Assembly (NCBI RefSeq): GCF_001715295.1
Contig: NZ_MDKB01000001.1
Span: 270,346-334,345 of the forward strand
Length of the DNA: 64,000 nt
From: Streptomyces griseus
Lineage (GTDB): Bacteria; Actinomycetota; Actinomycetes; Streptomycetales; Streptomycetaceae
Direction: 5' to 3'
In this document: piece after piece, positions 24,931-34,041 of the stretch
How the letters are laid out: every line of letters begins with the position of its first letter
How positions within the stretch are numbered: the first letter of the stretch is position 1
Notes under the pieces: model-generated
What the model saw: only the letters and a program-made list of their open reading frames with translations
Told to the model about the DNA's origin: nothing
Database searches by the model: none
Made by a program: the position numbers and the translations under genes

Positions 24931-27470
24931 CCGGTACCTCACGCACGCTGCCGGTGACCGACCTGTCCCTCGTCGTGCTCGTCGGCGCCAGCGGATCGGG
25001 GAAGTCCACTTTCGCACGTCAGCACTTCAGGCCCACGGAGATCGTCTCCTCGGACTTCTGCCGCGGACTCGTCGCCGACGACGAGAACGACCAGAGCGCC
25101 AGCCGCGACGCCTTCGAGGTCCTGCACTACATCGTGGGCAAGCGTCTGGCCGCCGGACGGCTCACCGTCGTCGACGCCACCAACGTGCAGCCGGAGAGCC
25201 GTAAGCAGCTCGTGCGGCTGGCCAGGCAGTACGACGTGCTGCCCATCGCCATCGTGCTGGACCTGCCCGAAGAGGTCTGCCGGGCACGCAACAGCACCCG
25301 CCCCGACCGCGCGGACATGCCCCGCCACGTCGTGCAGCGGCACCGCCGTGAGCTGCACCGTTCGCTGCGCGGCCTGGAGCGCGAGGGTTTCCGCAAGGTG
25401 CACGTCCTGCGCACCGAGGAGGAGGCCGCCTCCGCCGAGATCGTCCTGGAGCGCCGCTACAACGACCTCCGCCACCTGACCGGCCCGTTCGACATCATCG
25501 GCGACATCCACGGCTGCAGTTCCGAGCTCGAGTCCCTGCTCGGGAAGCTCGGTTACGTGGACGGCAGGCACCCGGAGGGGCGCACCGCCGTGTTCGTCGG
25601 CGACCTCGTCGACCGCGGACCCGACAGCCCCGGGGTGCTGCGCCGCGTCATGTCCATGGTGGCGGCGGGCAACGCCCTGTGCGTCCCCGGCAACCACGAG
25701 AACAAGCTCGGCCGTTACCTCGAGGGACGCAAGGTCCGGCACACCCACGGCCTCGCGGAGACCGTCGAGCAGCTGGAGCGGGAGGACGTCAGGGACCCCG
25801 CGTTCCGGGCCCGGGTGGCGGAGTTCATCGACGGCCTGGTCAGCCACTACGTCCTGGACGAGGGCAGGCTGGTCGTCTGCCACGCCGGGCTGCCGGAGAA
25901 GTACCACGGCCGCACCTCCGGACGGGTCCGTTCGCACGCGCTGTACGGGGAGACCACCGGCGAGACCGACGAGTTCGGGCTGCCGGTGCGCTACCCGTGG
26001 GCGGAGGAGTACCGCGGGCGTGCTGCCGTGGTCTACGGTCACACGCCCGTGCCCGTCGCCTCGTGGCTCAACAACACCCTCTGCCTGGACACGGGAGCGG
26101 TCTTCGGTGGAAAGCTGACCGCGCTGCGCTGGCCGGAGCGTGAGATCGTCGACGTGCCGGCCGAGCGGGTCTGGTACGAACCGGTGAAGCCGCCGGCCAC
26201 CGAGGCGCCGGGGGGCCGGGAGGGGCGGCCGCTCGATCTCGCCGACGTACAGGGCCGCCGTGTCGTGGAGACACGGCACATGGGCCGTATCGCGGTGCGG
26301 GAGGAGAATGCCGCGGCCGCGCTGGAAGTCATGAGCCGCTTCGCCGTGGACCCACGGCTGCTGGCCTACCTCCCGCCCACCATGGCCCCGACCGCCACCT
26401 CGCAGGAGCCCGGCTTCCTGGAGCATCCGGCGGAGGCCTTCGCCCGGTACCGCGCGGACGGCGTCGGTACGGTCGTCTGCCAGGAGAAGCACATGGGCTC
26501 GCGGGCGGTGGCCCTGGTCTGCCGCGACGCCGAGGCGGCACGCGAGCGGTTCGGCACCGACGGCCCCACCGGCGCCCTGCACACGCGCACCGGGCGGCCG
26601 TTCCTGGACGACGTGGCGCTCACCGAAGTCGTCCTCGGCCGACTCCGCGCAGCCGTCACCGCCGCCGGCCTCTGGGAGGAATGGGACACCGACTGGGTGC
26701 TGCTGGACGCCGAGTTCATGCCCTGGTCCCTCAAGGCCGCCGGGCTCCTGCGCGCGCAGTACGCGGCCGTGGGTGCCGCCTCCGGAGCGGTGCTCCCCGT
26801 GGCCGCTGACGCACTCACCGCAGCGGCCGCCCGAGGGGTGGACGTCACCGCCCTCGCCGGGCGGCAGAGGGAACGGGCCGCGGACGCCGCCGCGTTCAGG
26901 GAGGCGTACCGGCGGTACTGCTGGAGCACCGAGGGGCTCGACGGTGTCCGGCTCGCGCCGTTCCAGGTCCTCGCCGTGCGGGGCCGCTCGCTGGCCCGCG
27001 CACCGCACGACGAGCAGCTGGCCTGGCTGGACCGGCTCGTCGAGCACGACCCGACCGGGCTGCTCCAGGTCACCCGCCGCCTGATCGTCCACACGGGCGA
27101 CGAAGCCTCCGTGCGCTCCGGCATCGACTGGTGGCTGGAGATGACGGGGCGCGGTGGGGAGGGCATGGTCGTGAAACCCCTCGGCGCCTTCGTGCGGGAT
27201 GCCGGGGGACGGCTCGTCCAGCCCGGCGTCAAGGTGCGCGGCCGGGAGTACCTGCGGATCGTCTACGGTCCCGAGTACACGCGGCCGGAGAATCTGGAGC
27301 GCCTGCGGTCACGGTCCCTCGGCCACAAGAGGTCGCTGGCCTTGCGCGAGTACGGCCTGGGTCTGGAGGCGCTGGACCGGCTGGCCGACGGGGAACCGCT
27401 CTGGAGGGTCCACGAGGCGGTCTTCGCGGTCCTGGCCCTGGAGTCGGAGCCGGTCGACCCGCGGTTGTGA
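24927..27470 (+). CDS. pnkp: Polynucleotide kinase-phosphatase-ligase (Pnkp) RNA-repair enzyme
   Basis: The 847-residue enzyme has three catalytic modules in order: a 5'-kinase with P-loop GASGSGKST (20-28); a calcineurin-type phosphatase with GDIHG (192-196), GDLVDRG (225-231) and PGNHENK; and an adenylyltransferase-type ligase with nucleotidyl lysine K521 in EKHMGSR, plus EGMVVKP and VKVRGREYLRIVYG. Length and order match the clostridial prototype (about 870 residues). With Hen1 it heals and seals ribotoxin-cut tRNAs, leaving a 2'-O-methyl mark. A strong ribosome site (AAGGAGGCGAAGGCAGC) precedes the ATG, which overlaps the hen1 stop. Confidence 0.96.
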   Translation: MTGTSRTLPVTDLSLVVLVGASGSGKSTFARQHFRPTEIVSSDFCRGLVADDENDQSASRDAFEVLHYIVGKRLAAGRLTVVDATNVQPESRKQLVRLARQYDVLPIAIVLDLPEEVCRARNSTRPDRADMPRHVVQRHRRELHRSLRGLEREGFRKVHVLRTEEEAASAEIVLERRYNDLRHLTGPFDIIGDIHGCSSELESLLGKLGYVDGRHPEGRTAVFVGDLVDRGPDSPGVLRRVMSMVAAGNALCVPGNHENKLGRYLEGRKVRHTHGLAETVEQLEREDVRDPAFRARVAEFIDGLVSHYVLDEGRLVVCHAGLPEKYHGRTSGRVRSHALYGETTGETDEFGLPVRYPWAEEYRGRAAVVYGHTPVPVASWLNNTLCLDTGAVFGGKLTALRWPEREIVDVPAERVWYEPVKPPATEAPGGREGRPLDLADVQGRRVVETRHMGRIAVREENAAAALEVMSRFAVDPRLLAYLPPTMAPTATSQEPGFLEHPAEAFARYRADGVGTVVCQEKHMGSRAVALVCRDAEAARERFGTDGPTGALHTRTGRPFLDDVALTEVVLGRLRAAVTAAGLWEEWDTDWVLLDAEFMPWSLKAAGLLRAQYAAVGAASGAVLPVAADALTAAAARGVDVTALAGRQRERAADAAAFREAYRRYCWSTEGLDGVRLAPFQVLAVRGRSLARAPHDEQLAWLDRLVEHDPTGLLQVTRRLIVHTGDEASVRSGIDWWLEMTGRGGEGMVVKPLGAFVRDAGGRLVQPGVKVRGREYLRIVYGPEYTRPENLERLRSRSLGHKRSLALREYGLGLEALDRLADGEPLWRVHEAVFAVLALESEPVDPRL

Positions 27471-27512
27471 AGACGACGGCGGTGGCGGGGCGCCCGGTTG
27501 CCCGGTCCGGTC

Positions 27513-27536
27513 GGTCGTCCGGTCGTCCGGTCGTCC
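27513..27536. repeat. Three tandem copies of an 8-mer after pnkp
   Basis: GGTCGTCC is repeated three times in direct tandem, 43 bases after the pnkp stop, with partial copies on both sides (GGTC). It lies in the 270-base gap before arcA, which also holds the direct pair GGTGACC-N3-GGTGACC near 27615-27633. It is probably a slippage-prone simple repeat. Confidence 0.6.
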
Positions 27537-27740
27537 GGTCGGTTCGTCACCACGTTGTTCCGTCACCGCATCCGTCAGCTGCGCCCGGCTCGGCCACCCT
27601 GGTCCGGTGGCCGGCCGGTGACCACTGGTGACCGGAGGCCGGCGCACCGCCGCCCGGTCCTCCCCCACGCCGGTGCGGGGGAGGGAATCAGCGGGCGGTT
27701 CGAAGGGGTGAAGGGCGCTCCACGCGGTGAGGATGGAGGC

Positions 27741-28973
27741 ATGGGATTCCATGTCGACTCCGAGGCCGGGCGGCTGCGCCGCGTCATCCTGCACCGCCCC
27801 GATCTGGAGCTGAAGCGGCTGACCCCCAGCAACAAGGACGCGCTCCTCTTCGACGACGTGCTGTGGGTGCGCCGCGCCAGGGAGGAGCACGACGGCTTCG
27901 CCGACGTGCTGCGTGACCGGGGTGTGGAGGTCCATCTCTTCGGTGATCTGCTCCGGGAGTCCCTCGACATCCCGGTGGCACGGCGACTCGTCCTCGACCG
28001 GGTGTTCGCGGAGAAGGAGTACGGGCCGCTCGCCACCGAGCACCTGCGCGCGGCCTTCGAGGAGCTGACCGCCGCCGAGCTGACCGAGGCCCTCGTCGGA
28101 GGCATGACGAAGAGGGAGTTCCTGGCCCGGCACTCCGAACCGACGTCCGTCCGCTTCCACGTCATGGACCTGGACGACTTCCTGCTCAATCCCCTGCCCA
28201 ACCACCTCTTCACCCGTGACACCTCGGCATGGATCTACGACGGCGTGTCCATCAACGCGATGCGATGGCCGGCCAGGCAGCGCGAGACCGTGCACTTCGA
28301 GGCGATCTACCGGCACCACCCGCTGTTCACCGGAGCCGAGGCGGGCGTCTTCCACCACTGGTCGGAGGGGCAGGACGACTATCCGTCCACGATCGAGGGC
28401 GGTGACGTCCTCGTCATCGGCAGGGGCGCGGTCCTGATCGGGATGAGCGAACGCACCACCCCGCAGGCCGTGGAGATGCTGGCCAGGGGCCTCTTCGACG
28501 CCGGCTCGGCCCGGGCGATCGTGGCCCTCGACATGCCCAAGCGGCGTGCGTTCATGCACCTCGACACGGTGATGACGATGATCGACGGGGACACGTTCAC
28601 GAAGTACGCAGGTCTCGGGATGCTCCGCTCGTACACCATCGAGCCCGGGAGCGGTCCCCGCGAGCTCAAGGTCACCGACCATCCGCCCGAGCACATGCAC
28701 CGCGCCATCGCCGCGGCGCTGGGTCTGGACTCGATCAGGGTGCTCACCGCCGTCCAGGACGTCCACGCGGCCGAGCGCGAGCAGTGGGACGACGGGTGCA
28801 ACGTCCTGGCCGTGGAACCCGGAGTCGTCGTCGCCTACGAACGCAACGCCACCACCAACACGCATCTGCGCAAGGAGGGCATCGAGGTCATCGAGATCCG
28901 CGGGAGCGAGCTGGGCCGGGGACGGGGCGGCCCGAGGTGCATGAGCTGCCCCGTGGTCCGCGATCCGGTATGA
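27741..28973 (+). CDS. arcA: Arginine deiminase
   Basis: The 410-residue enzyme hydrolyses L-arginine to citrulline and ammonia, the first step of the arginine deiminase pathway. Family landmarks are [24 protein letters not shown] at the N-terminus, [22 protein letters not shown] (substrate His/Asp) and the nucleophile Cys403 in RCMSCPVVR near the C-terminus. Length and motifs are standard, so it should be active. GGATGGAGGC precedes the ATG. The catabolic ornithine carbamoyltransferase follows 185 bases downstream behind its own promoter-like region; no carbamate kinase (arcC) is in the window. Confidence 0.95.
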   Translation: MGFHVDSEAGRLRRVILHRPDLELKRLTPSNKDALLFDDVLWVRRAREEHDGFADVLRDRGVEVHLFGDLLRESLDIPVARRLVLDRVFAEKEYGPLATEHLRAAFEELTAAELTEALVGGMTKREFLARHSEPTSVRFHVMDLDDFLLNPLPNHLFTRDTSAWIYDGVSINAMRWPARQRETVHFEAIYRHHPLFTGAEAGVFHHWSEGQDDYPSTIEGGDVLVIGRGAVLIGMSERTTPQAVEMLARGLFDAGSARAIVALDMPKRRAFMHLDTVMTMIDGDTFTKYAGLGMLRSYTIEPGSGPRELKVTDHPPEHMHRAIAAALGLDSIRVLTAVQDVHAAEREQWDDGCNVLAVEPGVVVAYERNATTNTHLRKEGIEVIEIRGSELGRGRGGPRCMSCPVVRDPV

Positions 28974-29019
28974 GCTCCGGGGAGGACTCCGCCCCGGGAA
29001 GCCTTCGCACCGGGCGCTC

Positions 29020-29050
29020 TGTATAGCAATGCGAACCTTCGTATATACTT
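29020..29050 (+). promoter_or_regulatory. AT-rich promoter of the ornithine carbamoyltransferase gene
   Basis: The segment TGTATAGCAATGCGAA then CCTTCGTATATACT is markedly AT-rich for this genome and partly symmetrical (GAA-CC-TTC centre). TATACT at 29044-29049 is a good -10 hexamer; no clear -35 is present, suggesting an activator or alternative sigma factor. A transcript starting about 7 bases later would begin inside the palindrome at 29052-29087. Confidence 0.5.
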
Positions 29051-29051
29051 C

Positions 29052-29087
29052 CGGTTCCGGTGTGCACATCTGTGCACACCGGAACCG
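29052..29087. promoter_or_regulatory. Near-perfect 36-bp palindrome upstream of arcB
   Basis: CGGTTCCGGTGTGCACA (29052-29068) and its exact complement (29071-29087) flank a two-base TC centre. It contains two TGTGCACA boxes. Its position at or just past the predicted transcription start suits a dimeric repressor operator. It could instead form a 5' leader hairpin, or end the arcA transcript, although no T-run follows. The cognate protein is unknown. Confidence 0.7.
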
Positions 29088-29158
29088 TGCGGCGCCCGAG
29101 CGGAGCGGCACGGGTCCACGCCCGCCGCCCGCCCGCGGTCCGACCCAGGAGAAGCACC

Positions 29159-30175
29159 ATGGCCCTAGACCTCGCAGGCCGCCACTTCCTCAAGGAGCTG
29201 GATTTCACGGCCGAGGAGTTCATCGGCCTGATCGCCCTGTCCGCCGAGCTCAAGGCCGCCAAGAAGGCCGGCACCGAGACGCGGCGGCTCACCGGCAAGA
29301 ACATCGCGCTGATCTTCGAGAAGACCTCGACCCGTACCCGCTGCGCCTTCGAGGTGGCCGCCGCGGACCAGGGTGCCTCGACGACGTACCTCGATCCCTC
29401 GGGCTCCCAGATGGGGCACAAGGAGTCGGTGAAGGACACCGCCCGGGTGCTCGGCCGGATGTTCGACGGCATCGAGTACCGGGGCGACAGCCAGCAGGCC
29501 GTCGAGGAGCTCGCCGAGTACGCCGGTGTCCCTGTCTTCAACGGGCTCACCGACGACTGGCACCCCACCCAGATGCTCGCCGACGTACTCACCATGACCG
29601 AGCACAGCGAGAAGCCGCTGCGGGAGACCGCCCTCGCCTACCTCGGCGACGCCCGCTTCAACATGGGCAACTCCTACCTGGTCACCGGCGCACTGCTCGG
29701 CCTGGACGTCCGGATCGTCGCCCCCGCCTCCTACTGGCCGGCCCAGGCCGTGGTGGACCGTGCCCACAAGCTCGCCGAGTCCAGCGGAGCGCGCATCACG
29801 CTCACCGAGGACGTCTCCGAGGGCGTCCGGGGGGCCGACTTCGTCGCCACCGACGTCTGGGTCTCCATGGGGGAGCCCAAGGAGGTCTGGGACGAGCGCA
29901 TCACCGCGCTCGCGCCCTACGCCGTGACCATGGACGTGCTGCGCGCCACCGGCAACGCCGACGTGAAGTTCATGCACTGCCTCCCCGCCTACCACGACCT
30001 CGGCACGAAGGTGGGCCTGGACATCCACGCCCGGCACGGCCTGACGGAGCTCGAGGTCAGCGACGAGGTCTTCGAGTCGGCGCACTCCGTCGTCTTCGAC
30101 GAGGCGGAGAACCGGATGCACACGATCAAGGCCGTCCTCGTGGCGACACTCGCCGACGGCGGGCACATCGCATGA
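29159..30175 (+). CDS. arcB: Ornithine carbamoyltransferase, catabolic-type
   Basis: The 338-residue enzyme converts citrulline plus phosphate to ornithine and carbamoyl phosphate (or the reverse). It has the carbamoyl-phosphate loop STRTR (57-61) and the HCLP motif (H273-C274). Its N-terminus ([34 protein letters not shown]) and length of over 330 residues fit the catabolic ArcB type better than the shorter anabolic ArgF, and it follows arcA. An anabolic role cannot be excluded by sequence. AGGAG precedes the ATG. Expression is probably controlled through the AT-rich promoter and 36-bp palindrome directly upstream. Confidence 0.93.
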   Translation: MALDLAGRHFLKELDFTAEEFIGLIALSAELKAAKKAGTETRRLTGKNIALIFEKTSTRTRCAFEVAAADQGASTTYLDPSGSQMGHKESVKDTARVLGRMFDGIEYRGDSQQAVEELAEYAGVPVFNGLTDDWHPTQMLADVLTMTEHSEKPLRETALAYLGDARFNMGNSYLVTGALLGLDVRIVAPASYWPAQAVVDRAHKLAESSGARITLTEDVSEGVRGADFVATDVWVSMGEPKEVWDERITALAPYAVTMDVLRATGNADVKFMHCLPAYHDLGTKVGLDIHARHGLTELEVSDEVFESAHSVVFDEAENRMHTIKAVLVATLADGGHIA

Positions 30176-30231
30176 GAATGCACCCAATGGGGTGAACATG
30201 CGCGGTAGTGGCTACGATGGGGCCACTTGGT

Positions 30232-30264
30232 GGGGTTCGGGCTCGCACGCTCGAACCCCCTTTT
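30232..30264 (+). terminator. Rho-independent terminator after arcB
   Basis: GGGGTTCG (30232-30239) and CGAACCCC (30252-30259) form an 8-bp stem with a 12-base loop, followed by CTTTT. This is one of the few places in the window with a T-tract. It lies about 57 bases after the arcB stop and before the permease gene, so the permease probably has its own start or depends on read-through. Confidence 0.7.
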
Positions 30265-30395
30265 CGTGGTCCCGCCCCCGGCCGCTGTCCCGCCCGGTGC
30301 GGGCCGGAACCCCCACCGTTCCGTACGCCGCGCACCCGCTCCCCCTTGCACCGCCCTGCCCCACCCCTGCCCCACCGGAGATGAGAACGCCCGCC

Positions 30396-31898
30396 ATGAG
30401 TACGGCCCCCCACATCCCGCCGGGTCCCGCGAGCCCCTCGCGCCGCGAGGGCGCGCGCATCAAGAGCCCCGCCGTACTGCTCGCCGAGTCCGGAGCCGAC
30501 CTGGAGGGCCACGGCCTGCGCCGCACCATGGGCCTGTTCCAGCTCGTGTGCTTCGGGGTCGGGGCCATCGTCGGCACGGGGATCTTCGTCGGCCTGTCCG
30601 ACAGCGTCGCCGAGGCCGGTCCCGCCGTGGTCGTCTCCTTCGTCCTCGCCGCGGTCACGTGCGTCTTCACCGCCTTCTCCTTCGCCGAACTCGGCGGGGC
30701 CATCCCCGTCTCCGGCAGCTCCTACTCCTTCGCCTACGCGACCCTCGGGGAGCGCGTCGCGTTCCTCGTCGGGTGGTGTCTGCTCCTGGAGTACGGAGTC
30801 TCGGTCTCGGCCGTCGCCGTGGGCTGGAGCCAGTACGTCAACCAACTGCTGGACAGCCTCGTCGGCCTGCGCCTCCCCGACGCCCTCTCCGCCGGGCCCG
30901 CAGACGGCGGCGTGATCAATCTCCCGGCGGTCGTCGTGATCGCTATGGCCGCCACCCTGCTGGTACGCGGCATCCGGGAGAGTGCGGGCGCGACGGCGGC
31001 GATGGCCGTCCTGAAGATCGGCATCCTCATCGCCTTCTGTGTGATCGCCTTCACCGCGTTCCAGGACGGGCACCTCTCCCCGTTCGCCTCCCAGGGTGTG
31101 GCCGGGGTCACCGCCGGCGCGTCGGTGGCGTTCTTCTCCTACATCGGGTTCGACGCCATCACCACCGCGGGCGAGGAGGTCAAGAACCCCCGGCGCAACA
31201 TCCCGATCGCGATCATGATCTGCCTCGGTCTCGTCACCCTGCTCTACTGCGCGGTCGCCCTCGGGGCCATCGGCGCCCTGGGTCCGGACGCCGTCTCCGA
31301 CAAGCCCGCCGCACTCTCGCTGCTGGTCGACCAGGTCACCGGCTCGGCCGTCGGTGGCGGCATCATCGCCTTCGGGGCGGTCGTCGCCATCGCGTCCGTC
31401 GTGCTCGCGGTGATGTACGGCCAGACCCGCATCCTCATGTCGATGTCGCGCGACGGACTCGTCCCCAGGGTCTTCGAGCGGGTCTCGCCCCGCACCCACA
31501 CACCCGTCGCCAACACGTGGATCGTGGCGGCCGTCTTCGCGGTCCCGGCCGCGTTCGCGTCCCTGGGCGTCGTGGTGAACCTGACGACCATCGGCACGCT
31601 CGCCACCATGGCGGTGGTGAACATCGCGGTGATCGCGCTGCGCCGCCGCGAACCCGGGCTGAAGCGCTCCTTCCGGGTGCCGCTCTACCCGCTGAGCCCG
31701 GTCCTGGGCGTCGGCTTCTGCCTGTACCTGATGTACGGGACGGGCTGGACGACCTGGCTGCAGTTCCTGGTCTTCCTGGCGGCCGGCGCCCTGCTGTACG
31801 CGGGATACGGGCGCAGCCGCTCGCGCCTCGTCAGTCCCCGGACCGGCCCGTCGGAGCCGTCGGGGGAACCGGAGCCGTCGGCGCCGCCGGCAGAGTGA
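30396..31898 (+). CDS. APC-family amino-acid permease
   Basis: The 500-residue polytopic membrane protein belongs to the amino acid-polyamine-organocation superfamily. After a hydrophilic N-terminus comes TM1 with LVCFGVGAIVGTGIFVGLS (the unwound G-x-G-T-G-I-F substrate motif), followed by about 11-13 further hydrophobic segments including SFAELGGAIPVSGSSYSFAYATLGE and FSYIGFDAITTAGEEVKNPRRNIPIAI. The closest general type is the cationic amino-acid transporter group, which fits the arginine-catabolism genes upstream. The start could be ATG 30396 or 30381; neither has a well-placed ribosome site. Its last 68 bases overlap the convergent ATPase gene. Confidence 0.88.
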   Translation: MSTAPHIPPGPASPSRREGARIKSPAVLLAESGADLEGHGLRRTMGLFQLVCFGVGAIVGTGIFVGLSDSVAEAGPAVVVSFVLAAVTCVFTAFSFAELGGAIPVSGSSYSFAYATLGERVAFLVGWCLLLEYGVSVSAVAVGWSQYVNQLLDSLVGLRLPDALSAGPADGGVINLPAVVVIAMAATLLVRGIRESAGATAAMAVLKIGILIAFCVIAFTAFQDGHLSPFASQGVAGVTAGASVAFFSYIGFDAITTAGEEVKNPRRNIPIAIMICLGLVTLLYCAVALGAIGALGPDAVSDKPAALSLLVDQVTGSAVGGGIIAFGAVVAIASVVLAVMYGQTRILMSMSRDGLVPRVFERVSPRTHTPVANTWIVAAVFAVPAAFASLGVVVNLTTIGTLATMAVVNIAVIALRRREPGLKRSFRVPLYPLSPVLGVGFCLYLMYGTGWTTWLQFLVFLAAGALLYAGYGRSRSRLVSPRTGPSEPSGEPEPSAPPAE

Positions 31899-32337
31899 AC
31901 CAGACGGCCTTGCCGTGCTCCGTGGCGCGGTGACCGCAGGCGGAGCTGAGCGTGCGGATCAGGAGCAGGCCCCGGCCGTGCTCCTGCCAGAGGTCCGGCG
32001 TGCTGCCCGGCCGGAGCGCCGACAGGTCGCCCGGCGGGCCCGGGTCGTGGTCGTGGACCTCGACCTGGCAGCCGGTCGCCAGCAGCTCGACCACGATTTC
32101 GATGGGGCGCGAGCCGTCGGTGTGCTCCACGGCGTTCGCGACCAGCTCCGCGGTGAGCAGTTCGGCGGTGTCCCTGTCCGCGACCGCCCGGATGTCCGCC
32201 AGCACCGCACGGACCAGGGCACGGGCGATCGGCACGGCGGCCGTTGAGTGCGGCAGGGCGACGCGCCAGGAGGCGGGCCGGGGCGCGGGTGCGGGGGCGT
32301 CGGACGGCAAGGCGAATTCCGTTCGGGTACGAGACAT
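31831..32337 (-). CDS. HATPase-fold regulatory protein (anti-sigma-factor/RsbW-like)
   Basis: The 168-residue protein has the single-domain HATPase_c_2 fold: LPHSTAAVPIARALVRAVLADI, then AELLTAELVANAVEHTDG (N-box), then VEVHDHDPGPPG (G1), then EHGRGLLLIRTLSSACGHR (G2) and VWFTLP. Streptomycetes encode dozens of such stand-alone ATPases. Some phosphorylate anti-anti-sigma partners; most are uncharacterised. The start at 32337 (MSRTRTEF) is preferred over a TTG at 32442 that would sit on a likely -10 (TATGGT). No partner sigma or anti-anti-sigma gene is adjacent. Its 3' end overlaps the permease gene by 68 bp in antisense. Confidence 0.83.
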   Translation of the reverse strand: MSRTRTEFALPSDAPAPAPRPASWRVALPHSTAAVPIARALVRAVLADIRAVADRDTAELLTAELVANAVEHTDGSRPIEIVVELLATGCQVEVHDHDPGPPGDLSALRPGSTPDLWQEHGRGLLLIRTLSSACGHRATEHGKAVWFTLPAAPTAPVPPTAPTGRSGD

Positions 32338-32721
32338 CCGGTGACGGGACTCCTGATCCAGGGGCGTGCGTCCCGGTGCCTGGGGGCTGCTTGCCCGGGA
32401 CGGCTGCTTCAGGGGTTCTGTTCCGAGACTTCCTGCGTTCAACCATACGAAGGGCGCCGTGCCGGACCTAGGGGCGGGCGACCAGTACGAAAGGGACTTT
32501 CGCCACAGTCACCGCACGGATCGCTGACCGGGCAGCCCCGACGACCGCCGCGTACGGACGCCTGGGGATCACTGCCTCCACGGCGACCGGGGGGCGCGCC
32601 GCCCACCGCACCCTGGCCCCGCCCCCCGGCGTACGACCCCCACCGGACGCCGGAGCCCGGCGCCCCCCGCTGCGGCGGCCGGATACCTCTGCTCCGCCGG
32701 AGGGCTCCCCGGGCCCGGCCG
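32338..32721. other. Intergenic region between two minus-strand genes
   Basis: This 384-base gap lies downstream of the GNAT gene and upstream of the HATPase gene. It holds a TATGGT -10 candidate for the HATPase gene (minus strand, about 32446), a short hairpin CGAAAG-GGA-CTTTCG (32488-32502), and a longer GC stem (CCGGGGGGC/GCCCCCCGG) near 32589-32642 that may end the GNAT transcript. No coding frame is convincing. Confidence 0.4.
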
Positions 32722-33543
32722 TCACGCGGGCTCCGCGGTGATCAGCAGCCGGTCGGAGACCGGCGCGCAGCCGATGCGCCGGTAGACGCCGTTGCTGGTC
32801 GGGTCGGCGAGGTCGGTGAAGAGCAGCACCTCCCGGACGCCCGCCCCGCGTGCCGCCCGGCTGACCTCCGCCGTCACCGCCGCCGCGTACCCGTGGCCGC
32901 GGTGTTCCGGCGGGGTGTAGACCGTCGACACCCGCACGGTGCCGGCGATCCGGGGCGAGACGCCCGCCATGGACACCGGGACGCCCCCGTCCTCCCAGAG
33001 CGTCAGCCCGCCATACGCGATCCGGTCGTCGACGATCCGCCCGGCCCGGTCGCCCGGCCGGCCGGTCTCCTCGCCGAAGGCCAGCAGCCACTGGACGAGC
33101 AGCGTCCGGTCGGCAGTGGTGGCGGTGCGCGGCCGGCCGCCGGGTGCGGGGGAGGGCGGCACCGATGCGCCCAGCCGGTACAGGCGCAGCTCCTCGTCGA
33201 CCCGGTGGCGGGGCCAGCGGGCAGCGAGGGCCTGCGCGGTGGCGCGGTCCGCGTCGACGCCGGGCAGCGGGAACACCTCGGCCAGCGGGCCGAGGGCTTC
33301 CGGGGCGACCGTCCCCAGGAGCGGCAGACGGGGCGGCGTCCGCACCAGCGTCCCCGCCACCTCGCCGTCCTTCCCGCGCCACCAGCCCAGCACCGGCGGG
33401 GCGTCGCCGTAGGCGTACGGGCCGCTGTCGCGCAGGGTCGCTGTGACGGTGAGGACCAGCGTGTTCTCGGCGGGCCGGGCGGCCAGTGACGCGCCGGCCG
33501 AGTCGAGGAAGGCGTCGACGTCATCGGTGAAGGTCCAGGGCAT
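32722..33543 (-). CDS. GNAT-family N-acetyltransferase
   Basis: The 273-residue protein has a C-terminal GNAT domain. The acetyl-CoA loop is in VSTVYTPPEHRGHGYAAAVTAEVSRAARGAGVREVLLFTDLADPTSNGVYRRIGCAPV, with the R-G-H-G-Y pyrophosphate-binding signature and the Asn/Tyr that follow. The N-terminal half (FLDSAGASLAARPAENTLVLTVTATLR...) is a degenerate GNAT-like half, as in two-domain members. The substrate amine is unknown. ATG at 33543. It is monocistronic by position. Confidence 0.88.
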   Translation of the reverse strand: MPWTFTDDVDAFLDSAGASLAARPAENTLVLTVTATLRDSGPYAYGDAPPVLGWWRGKDGEVAGTLVRTPPRLPLLGTVAPEALGPLAEVFPLPGVDADRATAQALAARWPRHRVDEELRLYRLGASVPPSPAPGGRPRTATTADRTLLVQWLLAFGEETGRPGDRAGRIVDDRIAYGGLTLWEDGGVPVSMAGVSPRIAGTVRVSTVYTPPEHRGHGYAAAVTAEVSRAARGAGVREVLLFTDLADPTSNGVYRRIGCAPVSDRLLITAEPA

Positions 33544-33807
33544 GCCTCATACTGCCGGGTCCTGGGGCGGCCGGTCATCGGGGTTTCCACCCGGCCGGCC
33601 GGGCTGCGTGACTCGGGCGCCGGGACACGAGTCACCCTGCGGAGCGGGAAGCCGGCCGGACGTGGGCGTGTGCGAGGCGCGCTCCCGCACGCACGTCTGC
33701 CGTCGGACTGCCGGGAGCGCCGGTGTCGTACCGGTAGCGGCCGGTGTGCCGTGGGGCGAACCTGAAGGGGGCGCACACTGCCCAGTACCGGCGGGAAGGG
33801 GGCGGCG

Positions 33808-34041
33808 GTGACCGGAGAACCGGGCGCGCACGGCGCGGAGATGTCGCGCGAGGGCGAGGGCATCACGATCCGTGACGACGTGCACTGCTGTCCGCACCCG
33901 GCCCGAGAGGTGCCGCCCATGCCCGACGAGGTCCCCGACGTCCCGGCGCATCTGCCCCTGACCTCCGGACGGGCCCTGCGGGCGAGGGAGGACGACCGGG
34001 GGACGGCGGCCGGGGAAGGCGGTCGGCGTTCCGCCGTGTGA
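33808..34041 (+). CDS. Possible small protein (weak)
   Basis: A 77-codon frame with a GTG start at 33808 follows a GGAAGGGGG stretch. Its translation (MTGEPGAHGAEMSREGEGITIRDDVHCCPHPAREVPPMPDEVPDVPAHLPLTSG...) begins with plausible composition and a CCPH pair, but has no recognised domain. It lies in the 667-base gap between the GNAT gene and mrpA. It may be a real small gene or a GC-driven frame; I list it because nothing else explains the gap. Confidence 0.25.
   Translation: MTGEPGAHGAEMSREGEGITIRDDVHCCPHPAREVPPMPDEVPDVPAHLPLTSGRALRAREDDRGTAAGEGGRRSAV

Noticed and set aside
24939..27092. A 717-codon minus-strand frame opposite pnkp
   Set aside because: Same GC-shadow effect; the plus strand has all three Pnkp catalytic modules with intact motifs.
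30225..30264. tRNA T-arm (GGTTCG...CGAACC)
   Set aside because: The stem is 8 bp with a 12-base loop and no acceptor, D or anticodon arm; it is followed by CTTTT and fits a terminator.
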